64,000 nucleotides of DNA, taken from positions 1 through 64,000 of the forward strand of contig NZ_JACKZS010000016.1 in NCBI RefSeq assembly GCF_014222285.1. Reading direction: 5' to 3'. Below, piece by piece: positions 9,648 to 18,100 of this stretch; positions within the stretch are counted from its first letter, which is position 1; each line of letters starts with the position of its first letter. Position numbers and translations under genes: made by a program. Source of the DNA: Nostoc sp. UCD121. GTDB lineage: Bacteria; Cyanobacteriota; Cyanobacteriia; Cyanobacteriales; Nostocaceae. The notes beneath the pieces were generated by a model that made no database searches, was not told the origin of the DNA, and saw only the letters and a program-made list of their open reading frames with translations.

Positions 9648-10514
9648 ATGAATGAAATTATCCCCATACTTGACAAACTCGCATTTCTGTCATTTGTCGT
9701 TGCCACTATGTTTGGTACAGGGTTGAAGTTAACTTTACAGCAGATTTGGGAACCACTCCGCAATATCCGTTTAGTTATTTTATCATTGGTGGCAAATTTT
9801 TTAATTGTACCCCTTTTTATCTATTTGCTGTTGCAAGTAGTACCTGTAACCGAACCAGTGAAGGCTGGTTTTATCATTATGGCGTTAGCATCAGGCCCTC
9901 CAGCCTTACCTAAACTGGCTCAAATAGTTAAGGGTAATTTAGCTTTTTCTACAGGGTTAATGATGTTGCTAATGTTTGGCACAGTATTTTATATGCCGAT
10001 TGCACTACCGTTAGTTTTGCAAGGTGTACAAGTTAATTCTTGGGATATTGCCAAACCTTTAATATTGTTGATGTTAACCCCGTTAGGAATTGGGTTAGTT
10101 ATTAAGGCAAAATCTGAAGAGATAGCCCTCAATTTTCAAGCAATTACGTTCAAAATATCTAACTTTGGATTGCTTTTAGGTTTAGTAGTAAGACTAGTAG
10201 TCCACTTTAACGAGATTATCATTTTATTAAAAACAGGTGTAATCTTTGTTTGTGCGATTTTTATTATCTTCTCTTTTGCTGTGGGTTATTTACTGGGTGG
10301 GCCTGGTATTGATACTCAAAGAGTTTTAGGAGTAGGAACGGCTCAACGTAATTTTGCTGCTGCTTTATTAATAGGTACGAGCAATTTTGACGATCCTAAT
10401 GTGGTGAGTACCATTATGGTGACAAGTTTATTAATGATGGTTTCAGTTCTGATTTTGGGGAAAAAGTTAACAGAAGTAGACCAAGGACAGGGTGCAAAAA
10501 TAGAGTCGGTATAA
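9648..10514 (+). CDS. BASS-family (bile acid:Na+ symporter-like) transporter
   Basis: The 288-residue integral membrane protein has about nine hydrophobic segments. The family features are MFGTGLKLTLQQI near the N-terminus and a GVGTAQRNFAAALLIG helix-break region near residue 230. It is probably a sodium-coupled organic anion carrier of the inner membrane. It follows the arylsulfatase in the same direction after about 200 bp that contain an inverted-repeat element, so co-regulation is plausible but a shared transcript is not proven. A link to uptake of the desulfated product, or of a sulfated anion, is inference from context. Many BASS members are annotated only as hypothetical symporters. 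Confidence 0.8.
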   Translation: MNEIIPILDKLAFLSFVVATMFGTGLKLTLQQIWEPLRNIRLVILSLVANFLIVPLFIYLLLQVVPVTEPVKAGFIIMALASGPPALPKLAQIVKGNLAFSTGLMMLLMFGTVFYMPIALPLVLQGVQVNSWDIAKPLILLMLTPLGIGLVIKAKSEEIALNFQAITFKISNFGLLLGLVVRLVVHFNEIIILLKTGVIFVCAIFIIFSFAVGYLLGGPGIDTQRVLGVGTAQRNFAAALLIGTSNFDDPNVVSTIMVTSLLMMVSVLILGKKLTEVDQGQGAKIESV

Positions 10515-10646
10515 ATTTCGTGAGTAACCCTCCATTGCTAGCATTTAATTTGCACATTGAGATCGCAGGGGGCAGGGGGGAGGGAGCAAGGGTGAGGGCT
10601 TGCAGCTTTTATTACCATAAAAATGATGCAATTTAAATTATAGTAT

Positions 10647-11186
10647 TTACAACTCAATGATAAAACTGTCTCGCAAATGAAAGTCAGCCTCTGTGCCTCG
10701 ATGAGTTAACGCCCAGTAAGTCACTTCACCATCTCTATCTTTAATAACGCTAGTAATGGCAACTTCAATTGCTTGTTCCATAGAAATGATTTTATCTAAA
10801 TCAACATTTAAGGCTAGTGCTAAACTATCAGATTGATTTTGAACATTAAAAGGCAGATTTTCAAAAGCTGTTTCCTCTTGCATTCCTTGACGATACCCAT
10901 CAAGGCGATAAACATTCCAGTGTCCACTTGGGGACAGGTTGAATTCCCAATACTGTTGAGAATTTTTGATGCCAAGGAAAAACTCGAAGCAGGTGTCTTT
11001 CCATAATTCATGCTTGCGTGACGATGTATTTGATGGTTGGGCAATCGCAATTTCTTTGAAATCGCCTTCAAGCAGATAGTGGATGGCAAATTGATTACCA
11101 TTTCGGCTGATATTGCCTGCAATTTTCAAATTAGGCAGCGATTCAGTAGAAGGGAAGGGTTGTAGGGAAAATGTCTGGTTGTTCAT
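10647..11186 (-). CDS. DOMON-like domain protein
   Basis: The 179-residue protein has the cyanobacterial DOMON-like pattern of a beta-sandwich: NGNQFAIHYLLEG, then HELWKDTCFEFFL, then YWEFNLSPSGHWNVY. DOMON-type sandwiches bind haem or sugars, but ligand residues cannot be assigned here. No signal peptide is present, so it is probably cytosolic. Its ATG overlaps the stop codon of the upstream sugar-kinase-like gene (ATGA overlap), indicating translational coupling and a shared task, perhaps in carbohydrate handling. Confidence 0.75.
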   Translation of the reverse strand: MNNQTFSLQPFPSTESLPNLKIAGNISRNGNQFAIHYLLEGDFKEIAIAQPSNTSSRKHELWKDTCFEFFLGIKNSQQYWEFNLSPSGHWNVYRLDGYRQGMQEETAFENLPFNVQNQSDSLALALNVDLDKIISMEQAIEVAITSVIKDRDGEVTYWALTHRGTEADFHLRDSFIIEL

Positions 11187-12316
11187 TTCAAGTCTTTGAT
11201 AATGTTACGAATCTGCGTTTCTTGAGATTCAATACTTTCGGTAAGCTTAAACTGCACGATCGCTCTTGCCAAGTTATGTTCTGGGTGCTTAACTTTAAAG
11301 TAAACATTCCCGGCTAAATAATCAGCAAAAAATCTCAATCCTAATTCAAAGGCAATGAGACGGATGGCATCATATATATACACATAGTCATTATCGGTAA
11401 GAAACGCCTTTGCCACAGAGAGATAGCCTTGTAAGATTCCCTGACAAAGGTCAGTATCGAAATGAACACTTTCCCAATTCTCTGTTTCTTCTCCAGCCTG
11501 ATTGCAGCCCGATCGCAAACAATCGCCAATATCGTAATGTACCAGACCGGGTTTAACGGTGTCGAGGTCGATGACACTGACGGCTAGCTGAGTAACAGTG
11601 TCGAACATAACGTTATTAATTTTGGGATCGCCGTGCATCAGACGCAGAGGTAGTTTGCCCTCAGCTTTGGCATTTTCTAGGATATGTGCAAAGGTTTGGC
11701 GATCGCTAACAAACTGTAAACAATAATTAACTTCCGAAGATTGACTAGCACTAGTTTTCGCCAACGCTTCTTCGTAACGCTGGAGGTAAAGCGGTGTAAT
11801 ATGGAATCCTTGAAGAGTGTCAGCGAGTTTTTCTGGTGGCAAATCGCTGATTAGGTTGTGGAACATCCCCAAGGCATAACCGATTTCTTTCGCTTGTGAG
11901 CGATCGCGCATAGTATCGAAAGACTGGGAGCCTTCAATAAAGCTAATCGCCCGCCAAAATGAGCCGTCTGCATCCTGACAGTGGTCTTGAGCATCCTTAG
12001 TTAATAGTACGCGCGGTACTTCCCAGCGACGATTGAGGGAGATATGCTGTAACTGTTTATGAACATGCTCAGTGAAGGTACGCATATTCTGCATAATCAG
12101 TTTTGGCTGACGAAACACCTGTGTATTGATGCGTTGCAGGACAAAATGTTGTTCTTTGGGGGAATCTAAAGTGACTAAGAAGGTGTCATTGATATTACCA
12201 CTTCCAAAGGCTTTAACGGCTGTAACCTTTCCTACTTGGGTAAATTGATCTGCGATCGCAATCAAATTTTCTGCACGTTGTGTATTAAATTCTTCTGTCA
12301 TCTGTTTAACCTGCAC
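11183..12316 (-). CDS. APH-fold kinase resembling N-acetylhexosamine 1-kinase
   Basis: The 377-residue protein has the aminoglycoside-phosphotransferase/choline-kinase fold. The catalytic loop is MHGDPKINNVMFD (HGD...N) and the metal-binding segment is VIDLDTVKPGLVHYDIGD. The wording of these motifs is that of NahK-type N-acetylhexosamine 1-kinases rather than antibiotic kinases, so anomeric phosphorylation of an amino sugar is the best guess. Two in-frame starts (M1, M6) are possible; the first is reported. It is the first gene of a two-gene unit with the DOMON-like protein, overlapping by 4 nt. It is followed upstream by heptameric repeats and a palindrome. Confidence 0.8.
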   Translation of the reverse strand: MQVKQMTEEFNTQRAENLIAIADQFTQVGKVTAVKAFGSGNINDTFLVTLDSPKEQHFVLQRINTQVFRQPKLIMQNMRTFTEHVHKQLQHISLNRRWEVPRVLLTKDAQDHCQDADGSFWRAISFIEGSQSFDTMRDRSQAKEIGYALGMFHNLISDLPPEKLADTLQGFHITPLYLQRYEEALAKTSASQSSEVNYCLQFVSDRQTFAHILENAKAEGKLPLRLMHGDPKINNVMFDTVTQLAVSVIDLDTVKPGLVHYDIGDCLRSGCNQAGEETENWESVHFDTDLCQGILQGYLSVAKAFLTDNDYVYIYDAIRLIAFELGLRFFADYLAGNVYFKVKHPEHNLARAIVQFKLTESIESQETQIRNIIKDLK

Positions 12317-12370
12317 TACTCCTCACGTATATTGCACGAAGGCAATAGGGGATATGGTAGCGCGTCAAAA

Positions 12371-12403
12371 TAATTCGTAATTCGTAGTTCGTAATTCGTA
12401 ATT
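12371..12403. repeat. Heptameric short tandem repeat (TAATTCG)
   Basis: About 4.5 copies of a TAATTCG-like heptamer, one of them with a single change. This is the STRR type common in heterocystous cyanobacteria. The reverse-complement form of the same repeat occurs at 35663-35695. Confidence 0.75.
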
Positions 12404-12601
12404 TTTAAAGGTAATAATGCTAGCACAGGGTGCGATACCGATAGCGAGTATTAGCAAGCTACGTGCAGCGTCTCGTAGAGAGGGCAATAACCCATCGTAG
12501 ATATTCCCGGATTTCTCACCATACTGTAGGCAGAGGAGTGTTGGGAGTGTGCGGGGTCAGATTTCTTCCCCATCCTCCCACACCTCCCACACCTCCCACA
12601 C

Positions 12602-12633
12602 TCCTTGATTTCTCACAAGTGAGAAATCAAGGA
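12602..12633. repeat. Perfect 32-bp palindrome
   Basis: TCCTTGATTTCTCAC, AA, GTGAGAAATCAAGGA: 15-bp arms with only two bases between them. It follows a run of CCTCCCACA repeats. It could extrude as a cruciform or form a long RNA hairpin. No T-run follows. Confidence 0.7.
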
Positions 12634-12670
12634 TATTGCTCTTGTCGGCCCTGTGCTAATTCAGTAGTTA

Positions 12671-12894
12671 ACCTGAGTTCGGGTTAAGCCAGAAGCTAAA
12701 AAGCTTATTCTGTCAGGATTGAATAAAACTGGAATTGATCAAAGCAGGGATAAAAGTGGAATCATTTTGTCAATAAGGTTCACAAATAAAACTAATCTCA
12801 GCAATATGGCTTATTGACAATAGATGAAAACAGAGCTTTAGACCGAACAATGATAATTCAAGGCTTTTGAGGATTTCTTATCCCGAACTCAGGT
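12671..12894. mobile_element. 224-bp MITE with 6-bp target duplication
   Basis: The ends are ACCTGAGTTCGGG and CCCGAACTCAGGT (perfect 13-bp terminal inverted repeats; similarity continues to about 18 bp with one mismatch). Both sides carry TAGTTA (12665-12670 and 12895-12900), as expected for a target-site duplication. There is no ORF inside, so it is non-autonomous. The right-hand duplication contains the stop codon of the neighbouring chromo-barrel gene. End sequence and duplication length would fit an IS982-like parent, but this is a guess. Confidence 0.75.
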
Positions 12895-12897
12895 TAG

Positions 12898-14208
12898 TTA
12901 AGAAATTTCGTCGCTATCAACCCACTCATCATAGGATGAGTCATAACCAATATAGTGAACAAAGTATTGCTGATTTTGGATTTGCTGAATCGTTGCAGAA
13001 TACCAAGCTTCTTGGTCTTCATCCCAACATTTTACTTTTTGACCAACTGCATATCCATTGTCATCCGCAGCGCGAAGATCGCGAGTCCGAATGTCATCTT
13101 CGCCCACCCACTCGTCATAAGATGAACCATAGCCAAGGTAATGAATAAAAAATTGGTCATCTTGAACTTTCTCAATTGTTCCCTGATACCAATCTTCGTC
13201 TTCACCATCCCAGACTTCTACTGTTTTGCTGACTTCATACTGAATTTTATCTGACTTGACAGCAGAAGCTGACGAAACATCTTGAATAGGCTTTTGTTGC
13301 TCTTGTTTAATTTCTTCTTTTACGAAAGTGTATGCTTCCAAAATCAAGCCGCGAGCGACGCTTTGAGTTCCGGTATGCTCGTAGTAATTGGTAGTTTGAT
13401 CTAGGAATACTGCGACAAAATCTAAATTATCATCAGCAATCTGAATAAAACTACCCAAATTACTAGAAATTGATTGCGGGGTTATACCTGTCTTAGATAC
13501 TAAGTTATTCATCCAACCTTGTACGGAGTTAAAACCCTGACTGATAAAACTAACTTTATCAGAGGGATTACTACCTGGTAAAAAGTTATTGATAGCTAAG
13601 AAAACCGGATTTTGAGTTATTGCACTAGCATCAGTGCCACTAATAACACCGTGAATTTTGCTGAGAAAATCAGGGCCTAATGGCAGAATTCCGTCTATAC
13701 AAACTAAAGCTACCATCCGCATTAAGGAGGCATTTTGATAGTTGTTGGTAAGGGAATTAGCAAACTCTTGGGGGTTAGGCTGAGGAATGCCATTTAGTTT
13801 GCAAAAGGCGATGATTTCGACAGCGATTTTCAGTGCCAAGTCAATAGATTGAGTTACATCAGCTTTGGGAGTAATGTTGCCTAAAAAAGACAGAAAGCCG
13901 ATTTTTTCGCTAACTTTATTCGCTAAAGCTGCTGCTGCCATAGCTGTGTCTGCCTTATCAATTGTTTGATAAAGTTTGATTGCAAACTGGTAGCCTTTTT
14001 GAGGATCTTCGTATAACACGACAGCGCGATCGCGGATTCTCTGAATTACCTTAGCATCAGTTTCTCCTGTGATGCTGCGAATACTATTTTCAAACCCTGT
14101 CAAATTGCTCCACTCACCTGGCGCTACATAATCAAGAGCCTTTAAAACTTTGACAGTGATATTGTCAGTTGGTAATTCGTCAACCAACTGAATAATTGAT
14201 TTATCCAT
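12898..14208 (-). CDS. Protein with two C-terminal chromo-barrel/Tudor-knot domains
   Basis: The 436-residue protein has an N-terminal all-helical region (about 1-300) of no recognised family, a short linker, then two tandem barrel domains (about 327-383 and 384-436). Each contains a W-D-x-E-D-x-x-W-Y segment and ends in GY.SSYDEWV. This is the chromo-barrel/Tudor-knot pattern (HYxGxxxxxDEWV) best known from eukaryotic MSL3/MOF readers. The role is unknown; binding of a methylated or basic partner is a possibility. The ATG at 14208 is preferred because GAGG stands 8 nt upstream; an upstream in-frame start at 14253 lacks this. A MITE has inserted directly at the stop codon. Confidence 0.75.
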   Translation of the reverse strand: MDKSIIQLVDELPTDNITVKVLKALDYVAPGEWSNLTGFENSIRSITGETDAKVIQRIRDRAVVLYEDPQKGYQFAIKLYQTIDKADTAMAAAALANKVSEKIGFLSFLGNITPKADVTQSIDLALKIAVEIIAFCKLNGIPQPNPQEFANSLTNNYQNASLMRMVALVCIDGILPLGPDFLSKIHGVISGTDASAITQNPVFLAINNFLPGSNPSDKVSFISQGFNSVQGWMNNLVSKTGITPQSISSNLGSFIQIADDNLDFVAVFLDQTTNYYEHTGTQSVARGLILEAYTFVKEEIKQEQQKPIQDVSSASAVKSDKIQYEVSKTVEVWDGEDEDWYQGTIEKVQDDQFFIHYLGYGSSYDEWVGEDDIRTRDLRAADDNGYAVGQKVKCWDEDQEAWYSATIQQIQNQQYFVHYIGYDSSYDEWVDSDEIS

Positions 14209-14253
14209 CAGCCGATCCTCAAAACTCAAAGTTATGCTTACAACACAGTTCAA

Positions 14254-15114
14254 CTAAACCCACAACAACCAATACCAGTTGCTTACCTTACGGGAAGCTT
14301 TTCTCTGGTCAACGCTGCGCGAATTACTGAACCGTATTAATAGAGTTCCCTGAGTTGAACAAAAAATAACAAGTGGCGATCGCTACCAATATTTTTTGGT
14401 TAAGAGGGAAAGACAAAGGGTTTGAATTTACCTTTCCCCAGACCAAAAGAGAGATTATTGGGTTTATCCGAAAGCGCCAAACCCTTTTAACTTCTTCTTT
14501 CTTGTCCTACCCTGCGGGAAGCTACTTCTCTACGAGACGCTGCGCGAAGGTGTCTATGCGTACTTTGCGGTAGCCTGCGGCAAGCTGCTGACGCTCCTTC
14601 TCTGCGAGACGCTACGCAAACGTCGCTACCGCTTCGCTAATGCGTCTACGTTTTTCTTTTTTATACTTAAATATGGTTTAGCGCATCTTCATACAGAATC
14701 GGTATGAGTTTACCTCTGAGCGCAATTTCATGCCAAAGATTTGTTTTTTTAACCTTTTGCTAGCTGTTTCTTAAACTTCTCGGGATAGGTTGAAGTTGAT
14801 AAGTACGAATTAATACTAATAAAGTATGTAGCTATTTTTTGCTATTTACTTCGGTCTTTCATGCTGATCTTGTCTTATGTTCGCCCAAACGCTGAAGTAA
14901 GTTATTGCATCTATCGTTTTGTGTTTATGGGAGGCGCTCGCCTCACAAATCAGTGTAATCGCTCTGCTGGGTGTAGCGATCGCTTTTGGACTGTTTACGA
15001 AGTGCGGACAACTTTGGATAAATCCCAAGAGCGATCGCACTTAATACATCGCTTCGGATCATTTTGTTGATTTTTTGAGAATCTGAAACAAACTAAAGAG
15101 GTTAAATAATTCCT
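14254..15114. other. Repeat-rich intergenic region
   Basis: No convincing gene. It holds a degenerate AATACTTYTCGG-family element (14387-14480). A stretch of short repeats rich in GCGGGAAGC / GAGACGCTGCGCGAA words follows (about 14510-14650). A GCGCATCTTCATACAGAATCG word near 14678 resembles 48212-48238. Several HIP1 sites precede the promoter of the giant RTX gene. Confidence 0.6.
14387..14480. repeat. Degenerate AATACTTYTCGG-family element
   Basis: The left end CAATATTTTTTGGTTAAG and the right end GGTTTATCCGAAAG are diverged forms of the ends of the element at 59080-59197. Internal words (AAAGGGTTTGAATTTACC, CCCAGACCAAAAGA) are shared with that copy in reverse complement. Confidence 0.55.
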
Positions 15115-18100
15115 ATGGCTTTAACACAAGGGGATATTGCTTTTATATCCTTCAATGCCGATGAAGATGGCTGGTCTATTGTTACATTTGTAGATATAGA
15201 ACCGAATACAACGATTTATTTCACTGATAATGAAGCTACTAGCACGACAGCTTTTAACACTGGTGAGTCTTATTTTCAATGGACATCAGGATCTAGTACG
15301 ATAAATGCTGGTACAGTAATTCGCTTTACTGGAGTTGATGTTGCCACCCTTGCTGCATCAGTTGGAACTCTCTCTCGTGCCACGGTATCAGGTAGCAGTA
15401 ACTACGGTCTCTCTGCAAGTGGTGACGTTATCTATGCTTTTCTTGGCTCTAGCGCAGCTGCTCCAACTACGATTTTAACTGCGGTATCATCAGGAGATGT
15501 TGTAACGCCTGGTGATCCAATTGCAAATGCAGGATTAACGGTTGGAGTTAACGCAATAGTATTAAGAACTAGTGCTGACTATGGTGAATATAGTGGCTCT
15601 AGAACTGGACAATCTAGCTTTGCAAACTATAAATCTTCAGTCTTTAATGTTAACAACTGGACGGTTGATCAAACTGATGGTAATTATACCACAACGGCTC
15701 CAAATACCACGAATTTTGCGATCGCCGCATCAACCCCCACTGTCTCGCTCGCTGCCATTGATGCCAATGCAGCCGAAACTGGTAGTGACCTTGGCACTTT
15801 CCGGATCTCTCGCACAGGCAGTACCACCGATGCCCTAACGGTAAATTACAATGTTGCCACAGGTGCTGGACAAGCTACAAGCGCAGATTACACACCAACC
15901 CTAACAGGCACAGCAACCATCGCTGCCGGACAATCCTTTGTTGATATTACTATTACACCTGTGGATGATACGACAGTTGAAGGAACTGAAACTGTCACTC
16001 TGAATCTGAATAGCAGCGCCAACTATACTTTGGGTGCTACTGCTAGTGCAACAGTAGCGATCGCTGACAACGATACGGCGGTAAGTTCCATCGATCTCTC
16101 CACCTACGTCCGCATCGGACGTTACGACCTACCCGAACCGACGCGAACCACGCCGCCAACAAACAGCTTGCTGGCTCAAGAAGTCTCGGCAGTTACCTAT
16201 AACAAGGATACCGACACGCTGTTTGTTGTCGGTGATGGCGGCAGAGCGATCGTGCAAGTATCGAAGACGGGACAATTAATCGACTCAATGACGCTAGCTG
16301 CTGGCAGCAGTCCCCAAGGAACGGAATTCTACGATACAGAAGGGCTTACCTATGTCGGTGACGGTAAGTTTGTCTTGATTGAGGAGCGAGACAGACAGGC
16401 TAATTTATTTACCTATGTCCCAGGAACCACCCTTACCAGAAGCGATGTCCAGACCGTAAAACTCGGTACGACGGTCGGAAATATTGGCATCGAAGGTATC
16501 TCCTATGACCCACAGACTGGTGGCTTCATAGCAGTTAAGGAGATTACACCCGAAGGAATTTTTCAAACTAATATCGATTTTGCGGCGGGAACTGCGAGTA
16601 ACGGTTCGCCCACCACAGTCAACTCTACCAATCTTTTCGATCCAGCATTGGCTGGGCTTGCAGACTTCGCGGATGTTTTCGCATTGTCGAATCTATCAGC
16701 CTTGAACGGGCAACCTGACTCCAGCCACCTGCTAATCTTAAGCCAAGAATCGGGCAAGATCGTCAACATCGATCGCACTGGAAACATCTCTAGCTCATTA
16801 ACCATCGTCTCCGATGCAGGTAATCCTTTGTCCGTTGTGGATCAGGGGAATGAAGGAATCACGGTAGACAAGGATGGATTGATTTATGTCGTTAACGAGA
16901 ATGGCGGAGGTGATATCGATCACCCTCAACTTTGGGTCTATGCACCATCCTCATTTACTTATGCGAATCAAGCCCCTGTAGCCGTCAGTCTTGCAAATAC
17001 CGTCACCAGCTTGTCAGAAAGCACTAGTACTGCAACTCCCTTTAAAGTTGCCAACATTATCGTCAGTGATGACGCTTTGGGAACAAATACCCTCAGCTTG
17101 ACTGGTGCAGATGCCAACTCCTTTGAGATTACGGACAATGCTTTGTTCCTGAAAGCGGGAACCACCCTAGATTTCGAAACTAAGACCAGCTACAACGTCA
17201 GCATCAATGTAAATGACACTACCGTTGGCAATAACCCAGATGCAACTACGGCATTTACCTTATCAGTAACCGATGTAAATGAGAATCCCACCACCAGCAG
17301 TATCTTCATCACTGAAGTAGCTCCCTGGAGTAGTGGCAATTCGCCCGTCGCCGCAGACTGGTTTGAGCTTACCAACAAGGGTTTGAGCGCCATAGATATT
17401 ACGGGCTGGAAAATTGACGACAACTCCAATAGCTTTGCTACATCTGTCGCCTTGAGCGGTATTACAACTATCGGTGCAGGTGAATCGGTAATCTTCATCG
17501 AAGGAGCTACCGCCAATCCTACTTTCCTATCCAACTGGTTCGGCGCAAACCCACCACCCGGCTTGAAAATCGGCAACTACTCTGGTTCAGGCATAGGCTT
17601 GGGTACGGGTGGCGATGCTGTAAATATCTATAATTCCACTGGTACTTTACAGACTAATGTCGTCTTTGGAGCATCTCCAGCCGCAGCCCCATTTGCCACC
17701 TTCGATAATGCCTCCTTGTCAAACAATGCCACGATCGCAACACTGAGCGCTGTGGGAGTCAACGGCGCATTCGTCGCTGTAAATTCAAGCGTGGAAATCG
17801 GCTCTCCAGGGACTATTGTTTCGTCTCTACCTACAATTGCGATCGCAGCCCAAGATGCCAATGCAGCCGAAACTGGCAATGACCCTGGCATCTTCCGCAT
17901 CTCTCGCACAGGCAGTACTACCAATGCCCTGACGTTAAATTATACTATTGCCACGGGTGCTGGACAAGCTACAAGCGCAGATTACACACCAACCCTAACA
18001 GGCACAGCAACGATCGCTGCCGGACAATCCTTTGTGGATATCACCATTACACCCGTGGATGATACGACAGTTGAAGGAACTGAAACTGTCAGTTTGACTC

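Noticed and set aside
12463..12687. 74-codon plus-strand frame
   Set aside because: Encodes PHPPTPPTPPTLLDF from CCTCCCACA repeats and the 32-bp palindrome; a repeat artefact.
14373..14573. 66-codon plus-strand frame
   Set aside because: Lies across a degenerate inverted-repeat element and short repeats; no coding character.
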